This document shows positions 1 through 5,345 of a stretch of 8,940 nucleotides of DNA, piece by piece. The stretch spans positions 1-8,940 of the forward strand of contig JAJXTL010000123.1 in NCBI GenBank assembly GCA_021783855.1. The letters are read 5' to 3'. The notes below the pieces were generated by a model. The model saw only the letters and a program-made list of their open reading frames with translations. It was not told the origin of the DNA and did no database searches. Every line of letters starts with the position of its first letter. Position 1 is the first letter of the stretch. The position numbers and the translations under genes were made by a program. This stretch comes from Pseudomonadota bacterium. Its GTDB lineage: Bacteria; Pseudomonadota; Gammaproteobacteria; Burkholderiales; Gallionellaceae.

Positions 1-1
1 A

Positions 2-139
2 GGGTGCTGCTTGCAAAATTCCCCACCTGAGTGGAATTTGGCTACGGATGGTGCAAAGACGGGTGGCCATTTTGATCTGGATGTTAATTGTGAGGAAACA
101 TCAAGCATCGGATGGATACTACGCAACACAGGGAAATAA
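2..139 (+). CDS. Possible C-terminal end of an unknown protein, cut by the window edge
   Basis: Frame 2 is open from the first base to a TAA at 137-139, giving about 45 residues that end in GWILRNTGK. The composition is protein-like: two adjacent Cys near the left edge, another Cys further on, and many Asp, Glu and Gly. No family is recognised and no start is visible. An open frame of this length is not rare by chance, so this is only a candidate tail of a gene that starts left of the window. It would run toward the rhodanese gene, which is on the opposite strand, so the two would be convergent. Confidence 0.3.
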   Translation, partial: GCCLQNSPPEWNLATDGAKTGGHFDLDVNCEETSSIGWILRNTGK

Positions 140-251
140 TGCAACGGTAGCGAGGATAGGCGGACAGGTTAAGGGTGATAAACGAGATTCTGGCTGACCG
201 ATTCACGTCTGATTCGAAGACAGTTTAAGAATTCCAAACAGACAGGGTCTA

Positions 252-268
252 AAATTTGCGGCAAATTT
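252..268. repeat. 17-bp perfect palindrome in a gene-poor gap
   Basis: AAATTTGC-G-GCAAATTT is an 8-bp inverted repeat around one central base. It lies in the gap 140-325, between the possible gene tail at 2-139 and the convergent rhodanese gene. As RNA it could form a 7-bp stem with a 3-nt loop, but there is no following T-run. It could be a weak bidirectional terminator or a protein-binding site. Apart from this, nothing recognisable is seen in 140-325. Confidence 0.4.
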
Positions 269-325
269 GGACTCAATCATAACCGCAGCCGGAGACAGCC
301 CGCCCCCGCAGAAATGATGATCAAT

Positions 326-799
326 TCATGAACGGGTTTTGGGTTTGCGTTGTTCCGGGCGCAATCTTGGGGCGAGCAGTTCATCGGCGCTATCCGCGTC
401 CAGCGGATTACCCTCTGCGTCTTCCATCGGCTGCTCGTAATCGTTCCAGCCGCGCACACCTGTTCTTAGCGAGACCACGTTGCTGTAGCCCATGCTCATC
501 ATCATGTCGGCGGCAAGCACGGAGCGCTTGCCGGAGCGGCAGATCACCACGATGTCCTGATCGCGTGCGCCTGCCAGCAAGGGCAGCGTTTCGTCGTAAT
601 CCCATTCGCAGGATTGCTCCAGCACGCCTCTGGGCACGTTGATCGAGCCCGGGATACGCAGCATTTCAAACTCTGCCGGTTCGCGCACATCGAGCAGTAC
701 AGGCTTGTTTCCGGCCGCAAGTGAGCGGCTCAAATCCCATGGCATGATTTCCTTCACGCGCGCCAGCGCCTCGGCAACCAGATCGTCATATCCCGACAT
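326..799 (-). CDS. Single-domain rhodanese-like sulfurtransferase
   Basis: This 157-residue protein carries one rhodanese domain, at about residues 17-125. Visible hallmarks are LLDVREPAEFEMLRIPGSINVP (residues 35-56, the CH2A-like segment) and the active-site loop CRSGKRS, with the catalytic Cys at residue 87 that would carry the persulfide. Single-domain rhodaneses of this kind move sulfane sulfur between thiols or to cyanide; the real acceptor cannot be read from sequence. There is no signal peptide, so it should be cytosolic. The last 30 residues are a charged, Pro/Arg-rich tail outside the domain. A strong AAGGGGAGG Shine-Dalgarno sits 5-6 nt before ATG 799. It is the last gene of a minus-strand operon, 28 bp after the methyltransferase. 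Confidence 0.92.
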   Translation of the reverse strand: MSGYDDLVAEALARVKEIMPWDLSRSLAAGNKPVLLDVREPAEFEMLRIPGSINVPRGVLEQSCEWDYDETLPLLAGARDQDIVVICRSGKRSVLAADMMMSMGYSNVVSLRTGVRGWNDYEQPMEDAEGNPLDADSADELLAPRLRPEQRKPKTRS

Positions 800-827
800 C
801 CCCCCTCCCCTTTCTCAAATTCTTTAA

Positions 828-1490
828 TCAACCTGCGGGCATTGTATGCGAAATTACCGGGTTTCCTGAAACAGCAACGACCATGCCGCCCAACAAGTTA
901 TCGCTGGTAATTTTCAACATGCCGCATTCCTCGAAATATCCCAGCAAAACATCTGCATCCATTTTTGGTGCCATACGATGCCAGGCTAAAAGCGCGGCTC
1001 GGGATATCCCTGACAACGGTTCTGCTGCAAGTTTTGCGTCCGCATCTGAAAATGACTGCTCAGGCACCAGGACCGACACCGTCCCTCCCTCACGACAGAC
1101 GCGCCGCATCTCGCTCAAGACAGCGATCGGCGAATCCACCACATTCAATACTGATGCTGCCATAACAATGTCAAATTGCTGTTCGGAAAACGGGAGCTGC
1201 ATTGCATCGGCCTGTCTGAAGAGCACAGGGGATGCAGTTTTCTGCGCCCTTTCCAACATCTTCGATGAGCTGTCCACCGCGCTGACCCGCATGTTTCGCT
1301 GTGCGAGCAGGCGTGAAAAATCACCGGCCGCACAACCGACTTCCAGAACGCTTGCATCGTTTTTTTGCAGCGGTGCAGCCCATTGCTCAAGCATGCCTCT
1401 ATACCAGGGCAACTCGAATAACCGGCTGAACAAGGCAGTGGGTGATTTCATCAGCCACATCATGTGCAGATTGCCGATGCTAGTTTTCAT
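828..1490 (-). CDS. Class I SAM-dependent methyltransferase (Methyltransf_11/UbiE-like)
   Basis: The 220-residue product has the Rossmann-fold methyltransferase motifs in order: motif I VLEVGCAAGDFS (about 48-59, SAM-binding glycines), VSAVDSSSKML (about 69-79, the acidic ribose-binding strand end), then RQADAMQLPF and the FDIVMAASVLNVV strand. This is the layout of small-molecule methyltransferases such as UbiE and its many relatives; the substrate is unknown. A TTG at 1499 would add three residues, but ATG 1490 is preferred because it overlaps the stop of the upstream gene as ATGA (1490-1487), a classic translational-coupling arrangement, and there is no good Shine-Dalgarno of its own. Two Met-rich turns near the N-terminus (HMMWLMK) are not a signal peptide. 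It is the middle gene of the operon. Confidence 0.9.
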   Translation of the reverse strand: MKTSIGNLHMMWLMKSPTALFSRLFELPWYRGMLEQWAAPLQKNDASVLEVGCAAGDFSRLLAQRNMRVSAVDSSSKMLERAQKTASPVLFRQADAMQLPFSEQQFDIVMAASVLNVVDSPIAVLSEMRRVCREGGTVSVLVPEQSFSDADAKLAAEPLSGISRAALLAWHRMAPKMDADVLLGYFEECGMLKITSDNLLGGMVVAVSGNPVISHTMPAG

Positions 1491-1879
1491 GCGCGGCAAG
1501 CTTTCAACGAGGCCTGTGAAGCAGGTTTCCAGAAGGCGAACAGCAAACCAATCCAGATGGCGTTAAACATTGGAAATGCCGAGAGCGGTAGCGGGACAAC
1601 GCCAGTTGCGGTGTAGAAAACACCGACAGCCAGATCGATCAACTGTATCAAAGCCATCAGGCGTATCCATAAAATATGTTTCTCCGGATTGCTGCTAATG
1701 ATCCACAGCCCGACGCCGTAAGCCAGAAAGCGAGAGGCAAGCATGCCCAACGGATAGTGCAAATCGGCTGCGGGCTGGCTGTGCCCCAGCTTCAACAGCA
1801 ACAAATTCGGCGCCAGCAGGTAAGCCAATCCCAGTACGATTTGTATGCTGCCGACGACTCTCAATGCGAAAGTAAACAT
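1487..1879 (-). CDS. Small four-helix integral membrane protein, function unknown
   Basis: This 130-residue, very hydrophobic protein shows four likely transmembrane segments, near residues 4-26 (ALRVVGSIQIVLGLAYLLAP), 44-63, 70-92 and 99-118. The tail is short and basic. The general look resembles the small DoxX-like or DUF4345-type families, but I cannot assign one firmly. AGGAG lies 7-9 nt before ATG 1879. It is the first gene of the operon 1879-326 and its TGA overlaps the methyltransferase ATG. Its promoter region is shared with the divergent hxlR-type gene, an arrangement typical of HxlR regulators and their targets, so expression probably responds to whatever that regulator senses. Confidence 0.85.
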   Translation of the reverse strand: MFTFALRVVGSIQIVLGLAYLLAPNLLLLKLGHSQPAADLHYPLGMLASRFLAYGVGLWIISSNPEKHILWIRLMALIQLIDLAVGVFYTATGVVPLPLSAFPMFNAIWIGLLFAFWKPASQASLKACRA

Positions 1880-1908
1880 GTGTATTCTCCTGAGTTGATG
1901 GGAAACGC

Positions 1909-1937
1909 AATATAATTGCTACAATTCACATTGTGAA
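1909..1937 (-). promoter_or_regulatory. Sigma-70-type promoter of the membrane protein/methyltransferase/rhodanese operon
   Basis: On the minus strand, TTCACA (plus 1932-1937, 5/6 to TTGACA) is followed after exactly 17 bp by TATATT (plus 1909-1914, 5/6 to TATAAT). Transcription would start near 1902, about 20 nt before the ATG at 1879. The -35 is one arm of the palindrome at 1925-1937, so a bound regulator would exclude RNA polymerase. Confidence 0.6.
1925..1937. promoter_or_regulatory. Palindromic operator candidate between hxlR-type gene and divergent operon
   Basis: TTCACA-T-TGTGAA is a perfect 13-bp palindrome, flanked by imperfect outer arms CTAC (1919-1922) and GTAG (1938-1941). It overlaps the -35 of the minus-strand operon. 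For the plus strand, a perfect TATAAT (1911-1916, without a convincing -35) would put the hxlR-type start near 1923, so the same palindrome would sit at about +2 to +15. One dimeric winged-helix regulator bound here could repress both directions. HxlR proteins commonly autoregulate from such divergent sites; that the neighbouring HxlR protein binds here is inference. Confidence 0.55.
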
Positions 1938-1958
1938 GTAGTTACCAAAAGGGAAGTT

Positions 1959-2315
1959 ATGGAATCCAAAAATCTCTACGCCACGCAAACCCTTATGCTT
2001 ACTGGCGTTTGCGACAGCACCTGCCCGGTGCAAAAAACTGCAAATATTCTGGATGGCAAGTGGACGACGCTGATCGTGCGCGATTTGCTCGGCGGGAAAA
2101 AACGCTATTCGGAGTTGCAGCGCAGTCTGTCAGGCATCAGCCCGCGCCTGCTGGCGGCAAGACTGCGCATGCTTGAGCAGCATGGCATGCTGACCCGCAC
2201 GGCCTACCCGACCGTGCCACCCACCACAGAATATGAGCTGACAGCGTTAGGCCAGGGGTTGCGCGATGTCATCGAAGCCATGGCCCGGTTCGGGGGGTAT
2301 GTTCGTGCTGCGTAG
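1959..2315 (+). CDS. HxlR-family winged-helix transcriptional regulator
   Basis: The 118-residue product is a one-domain MarR-like winged-helix protein. CPVQKTANILDGKWTTLIVRDLL (residues 22-44) matches the family's CP...GGKW...ILRDL signature, followed by KRYSELQRSLSGISPRLLAARLRMLEQHGML (recognition helix region) and the wing TVPPTTEYELTALGQGL. Length is normal for the family. Cys22 is at the position used as redox sensor in several HxlR members (YodB, HypR type), and Cys18 lies four residues before it, so thiol or electrophile sensing is possible but unproven. AAGGGAAG precedes ATG 1959. The gene diverges from the membrane protein operon, its most likely target along with itself. Confidence 0.93.
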   Translation: MESKNLYATQTLMLTGVCDSTCPVQKTANILDGKWTTLIVRDLLGGKKRYSELQRSLSGISPRLLAARLRMLEQHGMLTRTAYPTVPPTTEYELTALGQGLRDVIEAMARFGGYVRAA

Positions 2316-2410
2316 CCGCTTGCAGCACCTCTCTGGCGCCGGGGATTTACCTTGCTGAGTCAGGTTTGTTATGGGCTTGGGCAGTCGAAATTCAACAACA
2401 TCGATATTGG

Positions 2411-2635
2411 TTATAACGCTTTTGTATACGTTGTATTGCTTCGTTTTTTTGGTAACTCGCCATTAATGGATGACAATATATTTGCCTTTGAAGAGCCGTC
2501 AATTTTGACCTCAATTGGGCCAACTGCTTCGACATTTTCTGCATCGTACCCCAAATCTTCGACGCAGAAGTTATAGGTTTGAGATTTCGTCGGGGCGTTC
2601 CCGGTGTAATCAAATTGAATGTTGTACCAAGTCAT
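2411..2635 (-). CDS. Small hypothetical protein, 74 residues
   Basis: The protein begins MTWYNIQFDYTGNAPTKSQT and continues with an acidic middle (VEDLGYDAENVEAVGPIEVKIDG) and a basic tail. There is no signal peptide or membrane segment, and no family is recognised; strand-forming residues suggest a small beta-rich fold. The gene call rests on an excellent Shine-Dalgarno (AAGGTGG, 5 nt before ATG 2635) and on the sensible composition. The overlapping plus-strand frame starts only with TTG and has no Shine-Dalgarno. It is convergent with the hxlR-type gene. The conserved CATACC...GGTAAC block lies about 155-190 bp upstream of the start, in the same orientation relative to this gene as at the response regulator gene. 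Confidence 0.65.
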   Translation of the reverse strand: MTWYNIQFDYTGNAPTKSQTYNFCVEDLGYDAENVEAVGPIEVKIDGSSKANILSSINGELPKKRSNTTYTKAL

Positions 2636-2788
2636 AATTCCACCTTCATTTTATAGGTTTACTCAATGGGGTAGGACTCGATTTTTACCATCGCCCTCCT
2701 CCCCGCTCGTGCAGACTTCGCAAAATCATTGTGTCAGGCTCGCTTGAACGTTCGCGCCAACCCTGTGATTCGGATCAAACTGTAAAGC

Positions 2789-2823
2789 CATACCGACTTT
2801 AACGTAAGTATCGTTACGGTAAC
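2789..2823. promoter_or_regulatory. Copy 1 of a conserved gapped regulatory block
   Basis: CATACC (2789-2794), then 10 bp, TAAGTATCG (2805-2813), then 4 bp, GGTAAC (2818-2823). The right end also forms the 11-bp palindrome GTTAC-G-GTAAC (2813-2823). The same three words, in the same order and with nearly the same spacing, occur at 6200-6233. Both copies are intergenic and both lie upstream of a minus-strand gene, so a common regulator or an unusual promoter type is likely. The palindrome suggests a dimeric DNA-binding protein. Confidence 0.5.
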
Positions 2824-2846
2824 ATCGCGGGATAAAAATTTTTCCT

Positions 2847-2873
2847 GGCAGGCTCAATATGGCTGGGCCTGCC
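2847..2873 (-). terminator. Inverted repeat, possible minus-strand terminator
   Basis: GGCAGGC (2847-2853) and GCCTGCC (2867-2873) form a 7-bp stem around 13 nt. Read on the minus strand, the stem is followed by AGGAAAAATTTTT, so a T-run starts about 8 nt after it. No minus-strand gene ends just before it, so a terminator role is doubtful; it may be part of an untranslated RNA. Confidence 0.25.
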
Positions 2874-3221
2874 TCCCCCAGCGGCAAGCCTGTCAATCAG
2901 CGTGCAAAGCTGTCCGGGCCAAAATCTGTCTTGAGCTCCCCGATCCGACTCCCGTAATCCGATCCCCCGATTTTACAATGGCGCTATTTTTTCAGGACGC
3001 GCACTTGTCGCAGTTTTTCAGCAGTCTATTAAACTTAAGTTCAATATCGGTGAAATTTTACCAGGGTTAAGATTTATTCCGGCGATGAACCGAACCCTAC
3101 ACAGCTTGCAGGAAATTTCACGGCGCGACGGGTTTTGACACTGCCGAAGTAGACCAACAGCAAGGGCACTTAGTGCCTTTGAACGCAACTCAAACCTCAA
3201 CCTTAAATAATAGGAAAACAC

Positions 3222-3929
3222 ATGAGCACACCTTATGGCATCACCATTTCAATGGATCAAACTACCGTTAATAGCCTAGCCGGTTACAGCCTTTATGCAT
3301 TCAAGGCCGTTCAAGGGCCAAGCAATGGAGCACCGCTGGTCTGGTTTCAAACCAACCTATTTGCCCTGAGTACCGCCATCACCTGGACTGAGCAATATCA
3401 AGCCTATTCTTCCACTACTGCGGTTCAGAGCGGTGCAACCATCACCGCCAGCAGCACTTACCCGGTAGATTTAGGCGACATGTTCACCATCAGCGGCTCC
3501 AGCGGCACCGGAACCATCTCGACTGACGGCAGCTCCCCGATAGGCGTTGAAATTTATAACAGCACTTCTTCGATGTTCACCGCCGGCATCTCTCAACTGA
3601 ATTCCTCTGGTCAGTCCAACCCCATGTGCGCTTTTACGCTCTACGGCAACATGGATGATCTCATCGTTCCCATTGAGCAGGTTATGCTGATGTTTGCCAC
3701 TCAGCCGGTCAATACCGGCGCGGTCATCATGACCTCCTTCAGTCAAGGCATCATGATCGACCTGACCAACATCAACTCACGCACCGTAAGTTATGGAATC
3801 AATACAGGCTGGGATACCAGCGGTCAAACCGGCATGACAATTTATCCGCCGAAGACCGCCATGCAACCCCTGCTGATTCAATCCAGCGCATCCACGACTA
3901 AATTGTCCATGATGCTGGCAGCCAAATAG
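3222..3929 (+). CDS. Unknown Ser/Thr/Gly-rich, probably beta-structured protein (paralogue A)
   Basis: This 235-residue protein starts MSTPYGITISMDQ. It has no signal peptide or long hydrophobic helix, so it should be made in the cytosol unless a dedicated exporter is used. Its composition (Ser, Thr, Gly, aromatic residues, alternating hydrophobics) points to a beta-sandwich. It is about 62% identical by hand count to the product of 4081-4764. The best shared blocks are YQAYSST (about 60-66), VDLGDxFTIS, TDGSSPxGVxIYN, EQVMLMF followed by PVNTG, and GWDTSxQxGMxIYPP. The C-terminal 15 residues are not shared. I do not recognise the family. The Shine-Dalgarno is AGGA 8 nt before ATG 3222, and the leader end AAAACACATG recurs at the gene at 4974. 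Confidence 0.85.
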   Translation: MSTPYGITISMDQTTVNSLAGYSLYAFKAVQGPSNGAPLVWFQTNLFALSTAITWTEQYQAYSSTTAVQSGATITASSTYPVDLGDMFTISGSSGTGTISTDGSSPIGVEIYNSTSSMFTAGISQLNSSGQSNPMCAFTLYGNMDDLIVPIEQVMLMFATQPVNTGAVIMTSFSQGIMIDLTNINSRTVSYGINTGWDTSGQTGMTIYPPKTAMQPLLIQSSASTTKLSMMLAAK

Positions 3930-4025
3930 CAGGCATTTTGTACCCTTGACGCGTGGAAAAATGCGTGAGGCCGCGCGTCGGGGGACTGCTTTCTTAGAAT
4001 TGATCAAGCTGGCGATCGGGTTGAT

Positions 4026-4049
4026 GGCAAATATCGGTGGATATTTGCC
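4026..4049 (+). other. Strong stem-loop in the leader of paralogue B
   Basis: GGCAAATATC-GGTG-GATATTTGCC is a perfect 10-bp stem with a 4-nt loop, ending 20 nt before the mini-ORF at 4070 and 31 nt before the main ATG at 4081. There is no T-run after it, so it is less likely a terminator of the preceding gene than an mRNA-stabilising or translation-controlling element. A weaker GACGCG/CGCGTC repeat (3948-3953 and 3974-3979) follows paralogue A and might end its transcript. Confidence 0.5.
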
Positions 4050-4069
4050 TGGCGCTTAGGATGCTCCTC

Positions 4070-4084
4070 ATGAAAATCATATGA
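4070..4084 (+). CDS. Four-codon leader mini-ORF (MKII) overlapping the start of paralogue B
   Basis: ATG AAA ATC ATA TGA at 4070-4084 is the only ATG here with a well-placed Shine-Dalgarno: AGGA at 4058-4061, 8 nt upstream. Its TGA (4082-4084) overlaps the ATG of the next gene (4081-4083) as ATGA, the arrangement of stop-restart coupling. The main start has no Shine-Dalgarno at proper distance. AGGA and TCCT (4058-4061 and 4065-4068) could also pair and hide the ribosome site. Translation through reinitiation is inference. Confidence 0.4.
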   Translation: MKII

Positions 4085-4764
4085 GCACAACTTACGGCAT
4101 CACTATTTCCATGGATCAGAATACCGTAGACTCCTTATCGGGTGCCGGTTACTGTCTATTTGCGTTCAAGGCTGTACAAGGGCCGACTATAGGCGTTCCG
4201 CTGGTCTGGCTAAAAACCAGCAACTATGCGATGAGCACTCCAGTCAGCTGGCAAGAACTGTATCAAGCTTACTCTTCCACTTCTCCCATTCTGAACGGGG
4301 CAATGATCGAAGTCGGCAATAGCTATGCAGTTGATTTAGGCGACCGCTTCACTATCAGCAGCTCCAGCGGAGCCGGCAGCGTAACGACCGATGGCAGTTC
4401 TCCAACAGGCGTTGATATTTATAACATGACCACGACTCAGTTCGCCTGCGGAATCTCCCAACAGAACTCTTCCGGCACATGTAATCCAATGAGTGCTTTC
4501 CTGCTTTACGGTCAGATGCAGGATACCATCGCCCCCGTCGAGCAAGTCATGCTGATGTTTTCCATAGCTCCAGTCAATACGGGAGGTGTAATGATAAAGT
4601 CCGACAGTCAGTGCGTCATGATAGACCTGTCGACACAAAGCTCGCGCGCAGTAATTTATAAAATTAATTTTGGTTGGGATACCAGCAGCCAGAGCGGTAT
4701 GAAAATTTATCCGCCCAATACGGATTTATCCGCCTTACTGATTCAGCCTTACTCCTACCCTTAA
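4081..4764 (+). CDS. Unknown Ser/Thr/Gly-rich, probably beta-structured protein (paralogue B)
   Basis: This 227-residue paralogue of the 3222-3929 product starts MSTTYGITISMDQ, which fixes ATG 4081 as the start because the first 13 residues align with paralogue A with one change. Like A, it has no signal peptide and no membrane segment. It keeps all the shared blocks (YQAYSST, VDLGDxFTIS, TDGSSPxGVxIYN, EQVMLMF, GWDTSxQxGMxIYPP). It has more Cys than A (for example GYCLFAF, FACGISQ, GTCNPM and DSQCVMIDL), and its tail stops soon after LLIQ. Tandem duplication followed by substantial divergence is the simplest origin. The function is unknown, and the conserved core suggests both copies are under selection. 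Its translation start lacks a normal Shine-Dalgarno and may depend on the mini-ORF at 4070. Confidence 0.85.
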   Translation: MSTTYGITISMDQNTVDSLSGAGYCLFAFKAVQGPTIGVPLVWLKTSNYAMSTPVSWQELYQAYSSTSPILNGAMIEVGNSYAVDLGDRFTISSSSGAGSVTTDGSSPTGVDIYNMTTTQFACGISQQNSSGTCNPMSAFLLYGQMQDTIAPVEQVMLMFSIAPVNTGGVMIKSDSQCVMIDLSTQSSRAVIYKINFGWDTSSQSGMKIYPPNTDLSALLIQPYSYP

Positions 4765-4866
4765 GTTGCACACCGAACTTGTTGCAAGCGATATGTGCGG
4801 TGTTGGTGTTTTTGGCGAGCCCTTAAACCCCCGATGGAAGATTTATAACCGGCAATCGCTCCCCTT

Positions 4867-4919
4867 CCTGAGCTGCCTCTTCCGGCAAAAGGCAGTTCAG
4901 GACGGGGAAACTTCCCCGT
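4867..4919 (+). terminator. Two tandem stem-loops between paralogue B and the small downstream gene
   Basis: Stem 1 pairs CCTGAGCTGCCT (4867-4878) with AGGCAGTTCAGG (4890-4901), 12 pairs including one G-U, with an 11-nt loop. Directly adjoining it, stem 2 pairs ACGGGGA (4902-4908) with TCCCCGT (4913-4919) around a 4-nt loop, followed by only TT. They could attenuate read-through from paralogue B into the gene at 4974, or protect transcript ends. The lack of a long T-run lowers the terminator call. Confidence 0.45.
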
Positions 4920-4973
4920 TTGCAGGGCTTTTCGGTTCAGCAATTGCAATAACAACGATAAAGGAGAAAACAC

Positions 4974-5198
4974 ATGGCAAACGTAGTCGATGGCGCAACA
5001 AACTGGCCCTGTCATTCGGTCAGAATCTCGGATACAAACATCACCGTTACCATGGCAGGTAACAATGGACTTAACGCAGTATGCGCCGGAGCTGCACGCC
5101 CCGGTAGCGTGCAGAACGATGATGGAAACGCTTACGCTGTAAGTCTACCTGGAAACTTTCAGGGAGGTACGCTTGATGTTACGTTCAGAAGGACATAG
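4974..5198 (+). CDS. Small hypothetical protein, 74 residues, at the end of the unknown-protein cluster
   Basis: The product begins MANVVDGATNWPCHSVRISD and is Gly/Asn/Ala/Val-rich with two Cys (residues 13 and 37). There is no signal peptide or membrane helix. The later part (NAYAVSLPGNFQGGTLDVTF) looks beta-forming, ending in the basic FRRT. It is not visibly related to the two larger paralogues and I do not recognise it. AAGGAG sits about 8 nt before ATG 4974, and the sequence AAAACACATG at the start is identical to that of paralogue A, suggesting similarly strong translation. The last 20 coding bases plus the stop are part of a 22-bp tandem duplication, which may have shortened or fixed the C-terminus. 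The overlapping frame at 4766-5062 lacks a proper start. Confidence 0.7.
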   Translation: MANVVDGATNWPCHSVRISDTNITVTMAGNNGLNAVCAGAARPGSVQNDDGNAYAVSLPGNFQGGTLDVTFRRT

Positions 5199-5221
5199 CG
5201 TTACGTTCAGAAGGACATAGC
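5178..5221 (+). repeat. Perfect 22-bp tandem duplication spanning a stop codon
   Basis: The unit GTTACGTTCAGAAGGACATA + GC occurs at 5178-5199 and again, identically, at 5200-5221. The first copy contains the last codons and TAG stop of the gene at 4974; the second is wholly downstream. Two perfect copies suggest a recent slippage duplication. Because 22 is not a multiple of three and the stop lies in the first copy, the protein is not extended. Confidence 0.9.
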
Positions 5222-5228
5222 GCATAAC

Positions 5229-5284
5229 CACGAGAAACCGGAGGCGGAAAACCGCCTCCGGCCATTCGACACCCGTCTCTCGTG
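5229..5284. terminator. Nested inverted repeat between convergent genes, likely bidirectional terminator
   Basis: The inner hairpin is a perfect 10-bp stem, CCGGAGGCGG-AAAA-CCGCCTCCGG (5238-5261). It is enclosed by outer 7-bp arms CACGAGA (5229-5235) and TCTCGTG (5278-5284). It lies between the end of the small gene (5198, plus) and the end of the response regulator gene (5346, minus), the normal place for a shared terminator. There is no T-run on the plus strand; on the minus strand the inner stem is followed by TTTCTCG. Confidence 0.65.
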
Positions 5285-5345
5285 CCCAACTCCGTTATCG
5301 AGCGGAATAGTTGTCTGCTGAGATGGTAATTTTTTTGCAGGCATT

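Larger units (their letters stand above)
2636..3221. other. 586-bp gene-free region upstream of the unknown-protein cluster
   Basis: No convincing ORF is seen on either strand; the minus-strand frame 3018-3221 starts with GTG and looks like noise. The region holds the shared regulatory block at 2789-2823, an inverted repeat at 2847-2873, a perfect palindrome AACTTAAGTT at 3032-3041, and a small hairpin near 3161-3181 just ahead of the first unknown-protein gene. TTGACA occurs at 3135-3140 but has no -10 at proper spacing. The length suggests extended regulation of the flanking divergent genes, or a non-coding RNA that I cannot define. Confidence 0.5.

Noticed and set aside
883..1566. 227-codon plus-strand frame opposite the methyltransferase
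   Set aside because: It is the antisense shadow of a clear SAM methyltransferase and has no recognisable motif.
2352..2576. 74-codon plus-strand frame downstream of the hxlR-type gene
   Set aside because: TTG start without a Shine-Dalgarno; the opposite strand over the same bases has an ATG with an excellent ribosome site.
3161..3178. Possible sigma-54 promoter ahead of paralogue A
   Set aside because: GGGCAC...GCC looks similar at first, but the GG to GC spacing is 8 rather than the required 10 bp.
3018..3221. 67-codon minus-strand frame upstream of paralogue A
   Set aside because: GTG start with no Shine-Dalgarno, basic and Leu/Arg/Ser-rich noise-like sequence.
4766..5062. 98-codon plus-strand frame after paralogue B
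   Set aside because: TTG start, crosses both stem-loops at 4867-4919 and overlaps the better supported gene at 4974; composition is not protein-like.
5046..5063. GTTACC-N6-GGTAAC inverted repeat
   Set aside because: It lies inside the coding sequence at 4974-5198, and six-base words of this kind are expected by chance several times in 9 kb.
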